Assembly (NCBI GenBank): GCA_964460845.1
Contig: CAYWRZ010000005.1
Location: forward strand, 1-64,000
Length of the DNA: 64,000 nt
DNA from: CAYWRZ01 sp964460845
Lineage (GTDB): Bacteria; Bacteroidota; Bacteroidia; Flavobacteriales_D; UBA2798
Direction: 5' to 3'
A model generated the notes under the pieces. It was not told the origin of the DNA. It was given only the letters and a program-made list of their open reading frames with translations, and did not search any database. The first letter of the stretch is position 1. Each line of letters opens with the position of its first letter. Made by a program: the position numbers and the translations under genes. Positions 9,162 to 18,488 of the stretch are shown piece by piece.

Positions 9162-9725
9162 GTGCTTACTTTTCTCAAAGAACCCTGGCCCTGGTACGTG
9201 GCGGGTCCGCTAATCGGACTTACTGTACCCCTTCTGCTGCTTATCGGTAACAAATCGTTCGGAATCAGCGCTTCGCTGCGGCACCTTTGCGCAGCCTGTC
9301 TGCCCGGACGTATTCCTTTTTTCAGGTACGATTGGAAAAAAGAAGTCTGGAATCTTCTTTTCGTAGCCGGTATTCTGTGCGGTGGCATCATCGCTACCCT
9401 ATGGCTGGCTAATCCCGAACCGGTACTCGTACATCCCGAACTGGCCAGCGATTTGGCACAATACGGCATTACCCGTTACGATAAGCTGGTACCCGAAGAC
9501 CTCTTTAGCTGGCCCGCGCTGCTCACCGCACGTGGAGTGCTGCTTATGGTAGCCGGTGGCTTTCTTGTAGGGTTCGGCACCCGTTATGCCGGAGGCTGCA
9601 CAAGCGGGCATGCCATCACCGGACTAGCCACCCTTCAATGGCCCTCTTTGGTCGCTACGCTATGTTTTATGGCAGGTGGCTTTCTGATGGCTAATCTGAT
9701 TCTTCCTTTTATTCTTTCGCTGTAA
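9162..9725 (+). CDS. YeeE/YedE-family sulfur-compound transporter, first half
   Basis: This is an integral membrane protein of the Sulf_transp (YeeE/YedE, TsuA-like) family, thought to move thiosulfate or other reduced sulfur species. With GTG at 9162 as start it has 187 residues and begins MLTFLKEPWPWYVAGPLIG, like other family members; the frame is open upstream to 8994 but that part overlaps tsaD. It has about four hydrophobic segments and the conserved cysteine motif GGCTSGHAITG near residue 148. The second half is a separate gene 12 bp downstream, so the pair probably folds together as one transporter. Confidence 0.85.
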   Translation: MLTFLKEPWPWYVAGPLIGLTVPLLLLIGNKSFGISASLRHLCAACLPGRIPFFRYDWKKEVWNLLFVAGILCGGIIATLWLANPEPVLVHPELASDLAQYGITRYDKLVPEDLFSWPALLTARGVLLMVAGGFLVGFGTRYAGGCTSGHAITGLATLQWPSLVATLCFMAGGFLMANLILPFILSL

Positions 9726-9737
9726 ACCCATTTCCTT

Positions 9738-10223
9738 ATGTCACTTCCCGAAACTACCGACTTTGAAGTGCCCTCGTCCGACAACGAGAATAACCGAATA
9801 GAAAAGCCCTGGTATGCACAACTGAAATACCTCGCGATCGGAACTGCATTCGGCATCGTGTTCGTCAAAGCCGAAATCGTAAGCTGGTTCCGGATACAGG
9901 AAATGTTTCGCCTGCAATCTTTTCACATGTACGGCGTTATAGGCAGCGCGGTCGTAACTGCACTAATCGCGGTTTGGCTCATCAAAAAATTTGGAATCAA
10001 AACCTTTGGTGGAGAGACCATTATTTTTCATCCGAAAAAATTTCACCGGGGACAAATTTACGGCGCTTTACTTTTCGGATTAGGCTGGGCCATGACCGGA
10101 GCCTGTCCGGGTCCGCTCTTTGCCCAAATCGGCACAGGTGCCACGGTTATAGCCGTTACGCTGCTGAGCGCCGTAGCAGGCACTTGGGTATATGGACTGA
10201 TTCGCGAGAAATTACCGCATTAA
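9738..10223 (+). CDS. YeeE/YedE-family transporter, second half (DUF6691-type)
   Basis: This 161-residue membrane protein starts at ATG 9738. It has a roughly 25-residue acidic cytoplasmic tail, about four hydrophobic segments, and the second family cysteine motif GACPGPLFAQIGTG near residue 123. It complements the preceding gene, which carries the other cysteine motif, and both are likely co-transcribed. Cysteines in these motifs relay thiosulfate in characterised TsuA; use of the same substrate here is inference. A neighbouring sulfurtransferase or persulfide dioxygenase, often linked to this family, is not seen. Confidence 0.85.
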   Translation: MSLPETTDFEVPSSDNENNRIEKPWYAQLKYLAIGTAFGIVFVKAEIVSWFRIQEMFRLQSFHMYGVIGSAVVTALIAVWLIKKFGIKTFGGETIIFHPKKFHRGQIYGALLFGLGWAMTGACPGPLFAQIGTGATVIAVTLLSAVAGTWVYGLIREKLPH

Positions 10224-10274
10224 TTAGTGATCGTCTGTCGGAAGAATTTATCGCCCGTTTCGTGTAATTCGGGG

Positions 10275-10282
10275 TATATTTG
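10275..10282 (+). promoter_or_regulatory. -7 promoter box (TATATTTG) for the SnoaL-GNAT-nitrilase operon
   Basis: A perfect TAnnTTTG match lies 25 bp before the ATG at 10308 and after the YeeE pair, indicating a separate transcription unit. Confidence 0.6.
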
Positions 10283-10307
10283 TGCTTTCATACTACTACA
10301 TTAACCT

Positions 10308-10709
10308 ATGGCTGCTACACTTGACATCGTAAAAGAATACTACAAGCGTTTTAACGCTAAAAATTTTTCGGGAATGCTTGAACTGGTGAGCGACGACATC
10401 CGCCACGAGCCTAACCAAGGTGAACCGAGACTGGGAAAAGCCCTCTTTACCGAATTTCTCAAAAAAATGGATACGGCTTACGAAGAAACCCTTAGCGACA
10501 TGGTATTTTTCGTGGCCGAAAACGGCGAAAAAATTGCGACCGAATTTACCGTAAACGGAATTTACAAAGTAGCCGACGAAGGATTTCCCGCTGCGCACGG
10601 ACAAAAATACGTGCTTCCTGCAGCCGCTTTTCTCGAAGTAAAACAGGATAAAATAACCCGCGTCACCACCTATTACAACCTGGAGCTGTGGGTGAAATTA
10701 GTAAGCTGA
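10308..10709 (+). CDS. SnoaL/NTF2-like (ketosteroid isomerase-related) protein
   Basis: This 133-residue alpha+beta-barrel protein is of the NTF2-like superfamily. Family pattern is seen in the N-terminal helices with YYKRFNAKNFSGMLELV, the segment DIRHEPNQG and the C-terminal KITRVTTYYNLELW. NTF2-like folds bind small hydrophobic molecules or act as isomerases; no substrate can be inferred. It opens a three-gene unit: its stop codon overlaps the start of the GNAT gene (TGATG), and the nitrilase follows with a further 4-bp overlap. Tight coupling suggests that the three act on one metabolite. Confidence 0.8.
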   Translation: MAATLDIVKEYYKRFNAKNFSGMLELVSDDIRHEPNQGEPRLGKALFTEFLKKMDTAYEETLSDMVFFVAENGEKIATEFTVNGIYKVADEGFPAAHGQKYVLPAAAFLEVKQDKITRVTTYYNLELWVKLVS

Positions 10710-11308
10710 TGCCCGAATTGCGTTACCTTTCGCTGCGTGCAGAAACGCTCCAACCGCATTTGGAAGAGTTAGGACGATTGCGCATTGAGGTGTTCCGCGA
10801 TTTTCCTTACCTGTATGAAGGTTCGCTCGAATACGAAACGAATTACCTGAAAAAATACCTGCATTCTTCACAGGCATTGGCCTTTATGGTATATGACGGC
10901 GATCGTGCGGTAGGCGCCACCACCTGTCTGCCGCTGCGCGACGAAGAGCCCGAAGTACAAAAACCTTTTCTCGACAAGGGTTACAAGGTGGAAGATTATT
11001 TCTATTTCGGCGAAAGTATTTTGTTGAAGCCCTACCGTGGACTCGGTATAGGCAAGCGTTTTTTCGAAGAAAGAGAAGTTCATGCGCAGCAGTTCGGGAC
11101 CTATACACATACTTGCTTTTGCGCAGTCGAAAGGCCGGGAGATCATCCGCTCACACCTTCAGACTACCACTCTAACCGCGCATTTTGGGCAAAAACGGGT
11201 TACACCGAATACCCTTCGCTATACTGCGAAATGCGCTGGCAAGACATTGATCAGCAAGAAGAAACGGCCAAAAAATTAGTTTTTTGGCTTAAACCAATCG
11301 GGCAATGA
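10709..11308 (+). CDS. GNAT-family N-acetyltransferase
   Basis: The protein is a predicted acetyl-CoA-dependent acetyltransferase. From ATG 10709 it has 199 residues. The longer open frame from GTG 10688 overlaps the upstream gene by 22 bp, and the TGATG overlap favours 10709. The acetyl-CoA-binding loop of motif A is visible as LKPYRGLGIGKRFFEEREVH (about residues 111-130). The central position between an NTF2-like protein and a nitrilase-like amidase suggests sequential modification and hydrolysis of a small amine or amide (inference). The substrate is unknown. Confidence 0.82.
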   Translation: MPELRYLSLRAETLQPHLEELGRLRIEVFRDFPYLYEGSLEYETNYLKKYLHSSQALAFMVYDGDRAVGATTCLPLRDEEPEVQKPFLDKGYKVEDYFYFGESILLKPYRGLGIGKRFFEEREVHAQQFGTYTHTCFCAVERPGDHPLTPSDYHSNRAFWAKTGYTEYPSLYCEMRWQDIDQQEETAKKLVFWLKPIGQ

Positions 11309-12213
11309 AAGTAAAAATTGCAGCGGCGCAATATCCTGTATCGCGTTTTAAAAACTGGCAGGAATACGAAACGCATACCGAACGCTGGGTAAAAGAGGCC
11401 GTCGAAAAAGGTGCCGAAATACTGCTCTTTCCCGAATACGGATCGATGGAAATTACCAGTCTCTTTCCCAATGCTATCCAACAAGATCTGCACTTACAGA
11501 TTGCCGAAATGCAACAGTACCGCGAGCCTTTCCTGCACTTGTTTGCAAGGCTGGCAAAAGCTTATTCCTGCCTGATCGTGGCGCCGAGCTATCCTGTAAA
11601 AGAAAAAGACAGGTACCTCAATCGCGTATATGTGCTCGACGAAAACGGGCTGCTGGGCTATCAGGACAAACTGTTTATGACGCGTTTTGAAAAAGAAGAA
11701 TGGGGCATCCGTCCGGCAGCAGAGCCTGTACTGCATATTTTCGACACACGAGTGGGCAAATTCGCCATTCAAATTTGCTACGACATCGAATTTCCGATAG
11801 GCAGCGCTTTAGCCGGACAGCACGAGGTCGATTTTATCTTCGCACCCAGTTGTACCGAAGCGGTAAGAGGAGCCGAACGGGTGCATATCGGTGCAAGGGC
11901 AAGGGCCATGGAAAATCAATGTTATACCGTAGTAGCGCAAACGATTCTGAACGCCGAATGGTCGCCCGCCGTAGATATCAATTATGGTTTCGGGGCTTTT
12001 TATGCTACGCCCGACAAAGGATTTCCGGAACGGGGCATCGTACACAGCGGCAAGCCGCAGGTTGTGAGTTGGGAAATAGCCGAGCTGGATACCGCGTTGC
12101 TGCACAGCGTGCGCCGCGAAGGACAGGTATTTAATCACCGCGATACCCGCAGGCTACGCTTTACACTGGATCAGAACCCGATCGAAGTACGTATCTGTAA
12201 GGGCTACGCTTAA
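11305..12213 (+). CDS. Carbon-nitrogen hydrolase (nitrilase superfamily)
   Basis: This 302-residue cytoplasmic amidase has the complete nitrilase-superfamily catalytic set: Glu44 in LLFPEYGS, Lys122 in YQDKLFM and Cys158 in IQICYDIEFP. It likely hydrolyses a non-peptide C-N bond; the precise amide is not deducible. The start ATG overlaps the GNAT stop by 4 bp (ATGA). The gene ends 12 bp before a strong terminator, closing the three-gene operon. GNAT-nitrilase pairs and fusions are known in several phyla, which fits a shared pathway. Confidence 0.9.
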   Translation: MKVKIAAAQYPVSRFKNWQEYETHTERWVKEAVEKGAEILLFPEYGSMEITSLFPNAIQQDLHLQIAEMQQYREPFLHLFARLAKAYSCLIVAPSYPVKEKDRYLNRVYVLDENGLLGYQDKLFMTRFEKEEWGIRPAAEPVLHIFDTRVGKFAIQICYDIEFPIGSALAGQHEVDFIFAPSCTEAVRGAERVHIGARARAMENQCYTVVAQTILNAEWSPAVDINYGFGAFYATPDKGFPERGIVHSGKPQVVSWEIAELDTALLHSVRREGQVFNHRDTRRLRFTLDQNPIEVRICKGYA

Positions 12214-12225
12214 GCCTTATGCGTT

Positions 12226-12267
12226 TTCCGGCGATAAACAGCTTACCGCCGGAATTTTTTCTGCTTT
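12226..12267 (+). terminator. Intrinsic terminator of the SnoaL-GNAT-nitrilase operon
   Basis: An 8-bp perfect stem TTCCGGCG/CGCCGGAA (12226-12233 with 12247-12254) with a 13-nt loop is followed by two T-runs. It sits between the convergent nitrilase and alpha-2-macroglobulin genes. Confidence 0.85.
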
Positions 12268-12269
12268 TT

Positions 12270-15200
12270 TTATTTCACTATGACCCGCGTTCCTTCCGAA
12301 TGCGAAGTAAATTCGGGGGCGTACATACATTGTATCGTACTGATGCCGTTCGAGAAATCGCCCGATTGTGCCACGAACAGATCGTATTCAAATACGTAAG
12401 TGCCTTTCGAAATGTAATCGAAGAAGAAATTGGTTGAGGCATCGCGGGTCGATTCGTAGTAGCCCAAGCCGTTGCGGTACCGGTAACCCGACAGCACATT
12501 GACCGGCTCAAACCCCGAGGCACGCATATCTTTAAGGTGCACGTATTCGAGGTGGCGATCGGTGCGCAGCTCGATCCGCACTCGGATTTTATCGCCCGGC
12601 GCAAGTACGCTCGTTTCGACGGGAACAATTACCGGACCCCGATCCGTATTTTCTACCTTAAACAGCTTTTTACTCAATTTCAATCCTGTTTCGGCCGATT
12701 TGATCTTATCCGACTGTTCGAAATATTGCCAGTACAAAGCACCCCAGGCTACGCCATCGGTTTTTTTCGTCACCGACACATTGCCCATTTCGGGTCGTAT
12801 TTCAGTGGCATTCCAGGCCACTTTGTAATAGCCTGTACCCGCTTCGACCGATGCGCCTTTTTGCTTCGGATCGATGGTTTGTCCGCCGAGCTTCACCTCC
12901 ACGATTTCTTCCGTGGCGAGCAGATCCGTTCCGGTTGACAGGAGTGCATAGATCGCTTCTGTAGTGGCCTTCGTGGTTTTCCAGTCGGCAGTTTGCTTGT
13001 GTTTGAGCAGCCATACTTTAAGCGCTTCGACTGTTGCCTGATCATCGGCCACCTCATCAAACATTTCGATCAGCAACGCCTGCGTTTCTATGGGCGACTG
13101 GTACCAGCCGTATCCGGCTACGTTCTGTTTCCAGTACATGCCCATTTCTTCGTGGTGCAGGGCACGTTGGCGAATAGACTTTACGATGTCGGTCGAAAGC
13201 GATTTCAATTCGTTACGGTGTGCGGCCAGTGCCAACATTCCCTGTGTATAAAGGTCGAGGCTTGTCCAGTAACGAGCGACCTGCTCGCGGTAAAAAGTAA
13301 GCACTTCGGGAAGCTGTTCGGCACCGGGTGTCACCTCTTTGAAAAAGCTACGCGCGTAGAGGTAATGTACCTGAATCTGCCCGAGGTGATTTTCTTTGCG
13401 GAAATCGCGTTTTTCTTTTTCGGCTTTTTTCACCAATTGCTGATACTCTTCGACCAGCTTCTGATCGAGGTAATGCAGGGCTTTTTCAAGCATCTCTTCC
13501 GGAATTTTGATACCGAACTTATTAAGATGCCCGAATCCGGCTACGATATGCTGGGTAACCGTACGGTTTTCGGACATCCCCGAGAACCAGGGCCAGCCGC
13601 CGCTGCTTAGCTGCATACCTTGTAGTTTGTGCAGCGAGCTCGCTAATTGATTTTGCATGTGGTTGAAATCAAAGAGCAGGGCTACCCTTCTTTTACGTTC
13701 GGTTTCGTCGCTGGCATCGAGCACCCAGGGTGTTTCTTCCAAGACCAGCGCTTTGAGCTCCTGATTTTTCTCCAGCTTCGAGAGGAAAGCTTCGGGGCTG
13801 CTGCTCTTCCAACTGTCGAACACCGCTTTTATCCGTGGACTCGAGTTAAGCAGGTGTGTCGCGAGCGCATTGGCATAAAAACGGGAGAATACCTGCTCGG
13901 CGCAGTCGTAAGGATATTCCATCAGGTAAGGCAGTGCCTGAATGGCGTACCAGGCCGGATTGGAAGTAAATTCGAGCGTAAGACGATGGGGACTCAGCGT
14001 AGTTGATTTTTTGGAATCGGTAAGGCTGCGCAGCGTAAACGTGTGCGTTCCTTTTTTACGCACCGGCAAAGGCAGCGATTCGGTGACCAGCGTACGATTC
14101 GTGAGCACGGGCAAGACCGTTTCTTCACCGTCGCTAAAATCGCCTGCGGTAGCTACGATACGGCAGCTTACCGCATCGATACCCTGAGGAACGGTAAGTG
14201 TCCAGAACACGGAAGTGCTTTGTCCTTTTTTGACACTAAAGGGTTGTTGGGCCTGCTGCAGCGCAAAACGGCTGTCTATAGGCTGTTGCGTAAGCGCATC
14301 GAACAGCAGAAGCTTGGCCTGTCCTTCGAGATCGCCTTCCGACAGGTTACTGATTTTGGAGACCAGCACCAGCTTATCGCCTTCGCGCAGAAAACGGGGC
14401 AGGTTGGGCATCACCATCAGCTCTTTGCGGGTAACCAGCTCTTTTCTGACCTGTCCTATCTTCAGATCGCGGGTATGGGCGATGCCCTGAATTTTCCAGC
14501 GGGTAAGCGATTCGGGTGCAGTAAATTTCACAAGAATATTGCCTTCTTCGTCGGTACGTAAATGCGGATAGAAAAAAGCCGTTTCGTTAAAATTGGTACG
14601 GGCTTTCACCGCATCGGGGTTTTGACCGGAACTGTTACCTGTCGAAGAGCGAAGCGTATCTTCTGTTTTTTGAAGGCTCACTCCGGCACTGGCCACCAGC
14701 ATCTCTTCCAGCACCGGTACGTTCCCTTCTCTTTCTGACATCGCATCAAAATTCATCTCGGCCTGTGGAGTCGTAGCAAGATTCCGATATGACACACGTT
14801 TAAATTTCCCGCTGTAGAAATAATTGTAAGGCTCGTACCCGAACCAATTGAGGCTTTCGTAGGTACGTACGGGATAGGGGAACCGTTTCTCCCAGTCTTT
14901 TTTCAGTATTCCCGAACTGAGCACATCGAATCCGTAGCCCTCTGTCAAGGCCCTACTGCTGTAGTAAGATGTATAAGGATTAAAGCTAAACTCGTTCGAA
15001 GCAAACTGGTCGAGCGAGGCATCGTACATCGAAATCAGCATTTCGGCGGCCAGCTTTTCGCCTTGTTTTCCTTTGAGCTTCAGTCTCCATTCTTCCTGCT
15101 GTCCGGGCAGGAGCTTATCGCGGAACGTTTCAAAGACAATATCGATCTGCTTATTGGTGTAAGGCACCGTAATAAGCTGGCTATACCTGTAAAAACGGTT

Positions 15201-18200
15201 GTGGTGTACCATTGTGAAATGCAGGGTAAAATTGCCACGGTACTGCTCTTCTACCGGCACTTCGATTTTTTGCACCGACTTGCTGAGCTTTAGCCATTTT
15301 TTCTGAATAATTTTCCCCTGGTGTTCTATCTCGTACAAGATTCTCCCCTTTTTTAGGGCCGTTCCTACGAGCAGACTGGCTTTTTCGCCGGGTTCGGCTG
15401 TCACCTTAAGCGGAATAAGCAGCAGCGGCACATTTTCGGGCATGGTCTTCGATTTTTCGGAATAGACCGTAAAGAAGCGCTTCTCGCTTACCTGCGTGCC
15501 AAAAGAATCGGGAGCCGAAGCCAGCAGCAAATATTTACCGGGCTTCCACGACGCGAGCTTATCTAACCTGAGCGAATCTTTTGTGCCGGTATCGAAAGCG
15601 GCTTCGAACACGAGCTGTTCGAGCGGCCATGTTTCAGGATCATTTTCATTGGCGTACAAGTCATTAGGGAACATCCGCTTGTAGGCTTTCTGATCGAGAC
15701 TGTATCGATCGGGCTGTTCCCAGACGCGGGCACGGTAAGCCACCGAAGGTTGTTTTAGCCGGTAGATTTTAACCCCGCCTTTTGCGGTTACGGGTTCGCC
15801 GTTCAGATTTTTCGTACGTACCACTATTCCCTTTTTATCGGCTACCGAAAGCAGCGAAGGCACCTCTACGTGGAGTGTCATGGCCTGATACCCGACGCTT
15901 ACCGACGCTGAGGCGCTGCGGGTTTCTCCGTTGAGATCGGTCACATCGGCCGACACGGTAAAACGAAATGCGGGGTTGTCTCTGAACGCGGCGGCCTGAT
16001 CGGGCGAGGCGGTAAATTCAATTTCAAAAAAACCGTTTTCGTCGGTACGCAACTCGCCCTGCACAATTTCGGTGCTGGCCTGATATCCGGGAAAATAGCC
16101 CCGATAAAAAGGATAATACACCTGGCGATTGACCCTGAATACGACTTTTGCTCCGTCTATTTGGGCACCGGCGTATGCCTGCGCCTGACCTTTGATGTTG
16201 ACCTTCTGTCCCAGCTTATAAACGCCTTTTACCGGCTGGAAGCTGACTTCAAAACGGGGGCGTTTGTATTCTTCGACCGAAAAATATTTTTCCGAATAAT
16301 CGTCTTCGATATATAGCTGCCCCGTGAGCCCTGCCACAGGCAATATAAAGGTACCCGAAAAAGTACCGTATTCGTTGGTGACGACATCTATTGTACCTAA
16401 CTCCTCCCCGTTCATATCGTACAAATCGACGGTAAGCTCGCGGTTGGGGGCTACACTGATTTTACCGCCCGGCCCGTGATGCAGGTGTATGCCTTTGAAA
16501 AAGAGCGTTTGTCCGGGGCGATAAATACCGCGATCGAGGAAAAAATGCGTAGAATAATCCTCTTCATCCCGTTCGTACGACTCGTATAAAAAATTTCTTC
16601 TCAAGGAGTTAAGCCTGTCATTTCCTTTAGTAATGTCGAAAGACATACCCCCTCTATACTGTTTGTCGGCTACCAAAGAAAATTCGCCGTGGCGATCGGT
16701 GTGGAGCGTTTTTTCGTAGGTGAGCTCATCCTGACGGATAGCGGAATTGTATTTTTGGCTATATACCCTGACCGTAGCATTGGCCACCGGCTCTCCTGTT
16801 TCGCGATGAAATACGTGGTAATGCGACATGCCTGCTGTTCCCTGACGTTCGGCATAAGCGAGGTTAGACACCCCGAATCCGGCATGGGCCACCGCCTGCT
16901 TTTCGCGTGTAAAGCTCGGATCGGTGCCTGCCAGCAATACATAATATCCGGCTTTGAGCGCAGGCAAATCCATTTCGAGCAAATGCTCCTGCAAGTCTCC
17001 GTCGTTCTGCATATCGAGCGACCATTCTTTGACCACCGAACGACTCAGGTAGGTCTCTATCAGCTCTTCATTGGGTACCGAAAAACGGACTCCCCGGTAC
17101 TCCCAGCCCAAATTGACAATACGGAAATACAGCTTATCCACATTGCGGGAACGAATCAATGCCTTAGCGGGCTTATTGATGCTAAGCACTTCTTCTACCG
17201 TAAACGAGAGTGAAGGTCTTTCCAACTGATGACGCAGCGCTTCACATTGTAAAGCACCGAAAGAACCGGGATACTTCGCTATGGTTTGAGTACAAATCTC
17301 CAGTGCTTTTTTCAATTCCCACTTATAACGAGCGGGTGAAGTCTCCGGATTCGCCGCATTTACTGCCTTGGGAGAAGCCTTGTATTCTTCTCCGCGCTTT
17401 GCATGTAGTTCGGCTATTCTATACCAGGCCTGCGCCACTTCGGGATTATCGGCATAACGTTCGGTAAGCAGATTGAGGGCCGCATAATACAAGGTATCGC
17501 AGGAAGGTAGTATCGATTGCGCACGCACAAAATCCAGCCTTTCGAGCTGTGCTTCGATCAGTGCAGGCTTACGGTCGGCGCTAAGGTGCAGGCGTTCGAG
17601 CTCCTGAAAAATGCGAAGCGCATAATAAGGCCCCGACAGCGAATCGACAAAAGGGACCGTCAGTTTGGCAAAACGATCGGACTCACTGAAATATTCGGGC
17701 TTATCTACTGAAAAAACCTGTGCGGGGCGCACAAGGCCAAGCTCTTCATTTTTAAAAAACGTAAGGGCGCGATGCGCCAAAAAATCGAACAATACCGGAC
17801 GCAGGTTACGGGTTTGGGGATTCGTATCGAGCAGCGGAAGGTAAGTTTCTACCGGAACGGATTGACTTATTTCGGGATGGGCCAGCGAAAGCAGGTAATA
17901 ATCGACCGATTTGCGAAACACTCGTTCCAAATCCCAGGTTTTGAGATCTTCCGGATCGAAATCACGGGTCACGCTCCTGTCGTAAAAAGCATAGCGATTT
18001 TGCTGGTAATACGTATAGTAGAGTTCGCCCAGCAGCGAATACGCCACTTCCTTGTGCGGACTACCAAATTCGGCCGCCATCGTATGCAATTGACGCATCG
18101 AAATTTTGTAGCCCTCTTCTTCCAGCACCGCATTGTAGCTGAACAGGAAAAGGGTTGCTTTCAGTTGTTGCGGATGATTTTTTTCGGAACGGGCCCGCGT

Positions 18201-18413
18201 ATAAATAGCGGTAACCTCATCCCTCGCCGATTGAGGCAGTTGCTTTTTTTCGAGCGAATCGACCGTTTTCCAGCGTTTGGCATACTCGTCGTCTTGTACA
18301 TTTGATGTTACCGGTCGTATTCCGAGGGGCGATTTACCCCAAAAAGCGAAGACCGAAAAGCTTGCTCCTGCTACCAGCAAAAGCGAAATAAATACCACTT
18401 TAAACCGCATCAT
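12270..18413 (-). CDS. Large alpha-2-macroglobulin-like protein with intact thioester
   Basis: This 2047-residue exported protein resembles bacterial alpha-2-macroglobulins, which trap proteases at the cell envelope. It has a short signal sequence (MMRFKVVFISLLLVAGASFS), a long helical N-terminal region, MG2-type domains with the FFLDRGIYRPGQTLFFKG segment, a bait-region stretch and an alpha-2-macroglobulin domain with FFYPHLRTDEEGN and FTAPESLTRWKIQG. The thioester motif CAEQ is intact, with Cys near residue 1504 (13902-13904), followed by a TED-like helical domain (QLSSGGWPWFSG). The signal lacks a lipobox cysteine, unlike E. coli YfhM. No penicillin-binding protein 1C gene, its common partner, lies next to it. 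Confidence 0.9.
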   Translation of the reverse strand: MMRFKVVFISLLLVAGASFSVFAFWGKSPLGIRPVTSNVQDDEYAKRWKTVDSLEKKQLPQSARDEVTAIYTRARSEKNHPQQLKATLFLFSYNAVLEEEGYKISMRQLHTMAAEFGSPHKEVAYSLLGELYYTYYQQNRYAFYDRSVTRDFDPEDLKTWDLERVFRKSVDYYLLSLAHPEISQSVPVETYLPLLDTNPQTRNLRPVLFDFLAHRALTFFKNEELGLVRPAQVFSVDKPEYFSESDRFAKLTVPFVDSLSGPYYALRIFQELERLHLSADRKPALIEAQLERLDFVRAQSILPSCDTLYYAALNLLTERYADNPEVAQAWYRIAELHAKRGEEYKASPKAVNAANPETSPARYKWELKKALEICTQTIAKYPGSFGALQCEALRHQLERPSLSFTVEEVLSINKPAKALIRSRNVDKLYFRIVNLGWEYRGVRFSVPNEELIETYLSRSVVKEWSLDMQNDGDLQEHLLEMDLPALKAGYYVLLAGTDPSFTREKQAVAHAGFGVSNLAYAERQGTAGMSHYHVFHRETGEPVANATVRVYSQKYNSAIRQDELTYEKTLHTDRHGEFSLVADKQYRGGMSFDITKGNDRLNSLRRNFLYESYERDEEDYSTHFFLDRGIYRPGQTLFFKGIHLHHGPGGKISVAPNRELTVDLYDMNGEELGTIDVVTNEYGTFSGTFILPVAGLTGQLYIEDDYSEKYFSVEEYKRPRFEVSFQPVKGVYKLGQKVNIKGQAQAYAGAQIDGAKVVFRVNRQVYYPFYRGYFPGYQASTEIVQGELRTDENGFFEIEFTASPDQAAAFRDNPAFRFTVSADVTDLNGETRSASASVSVGYQAMTLHVEVPSLLSVADKKGIVVRTKNLNGEPVTAKGGVKIYRLKQPSVAYRARVWEQPDRYSLDQKAYKRMFPNDLYANENDPETWPLEQLVFEAAFDTGTKDSLRLDKLASWKPGKYLLLASAPDSFGTQVSEKRFFTVYSEKSKTMPENVPLLLIPLKVTAEPGEKASLLVGTALKKGRILYEIEHQGKIIQKKWLKLSKSVQKIEVPVEEQYRGNFTLHFTMVHHNRFYRYSQLITVPYTNKQIDIVFETFRDKLLPGQQEEWRLKLKGKQGEKLAAEMLISMYDASLDQFASNEFSFNPYTSYYSSRALTEGYGFDVLSSGILKKDWEKRFPYPVRTYESLNWFGYEPYNYFYSGKFKRVSYRNLATTPQAEMNFDAMSEREGNVPVLEEMLVASAGVSLQKTEDTLRSSTGNSSGQNPDAVKARTNFNETAFFYPHLRTDEEGNILVKFTAPESLTRWKIQGIAHTRDLKIGQVRKELVTRKELMVMPNLPRFLREGDKLVLVSKISNLSEGDLEGQAKLLLFDALTQQPIDSRFALQQAQQPFSVKKGQSTSVFWTLTVPQGIDAVSCRIVATAGDFSDGEETVLPVLTNRTLVTESLPLPVRKKGTHTFTLRSLTDSKKSTTLSPHRLTLEFTSNPAWYAIQALPYLMEYPYDCAEQVFSRFYANALATHLLNSSPRIKAVFDSWKSSSPEAFLSKLEKNQELKALVLEETPWVLDASDETERKRRVALLFDFNHMQNQLASSLHKLQGMQLSSGGWPWFSGMSENRTVTQHIVAGFGHLNKFGIKIPEEMLEKALHYLDQKLVEEYQQLVKKAEKEKRDFRKENHLGQIQVHYLYARSFFKEVTPGAEQLPEVLTFYREQVARYWTSLDLYTQGMLALAAHRNELKSLSTDIVKSIRQRALHHEEMGMYWKQNVAGYGWYQSPIETQALLIEMFDEVADDQATVEALKVWLLKHKQTADWKTTKATTEAIYALLSTGTDLLATEEIVEVKLGGQTIDPKQKGASVEAGTGYYKVAWNATEIRPEMGNVSVTKKTDGVAWGALYWQYFEQSDKIKSAETGLKLSKKLFKVENTDRGPVIVPVETSVLAPGDKIRVRIELRTDRHLEYVHLKDMRASGFEPVNVLSGYRYRNGLGYYESTRDASTNFFFDYISKGTYVFEYDLFVAQSGDFSNGISTIQCMYAPEFTSHSEGTRVIVK

Positions 18414-18488
18414 ATCTGTCGAAAAATTACAGGTAAATAGATTGACAAATTAATATTTTCTCCTGAAGAAACCGTTAAACGGTACAAG

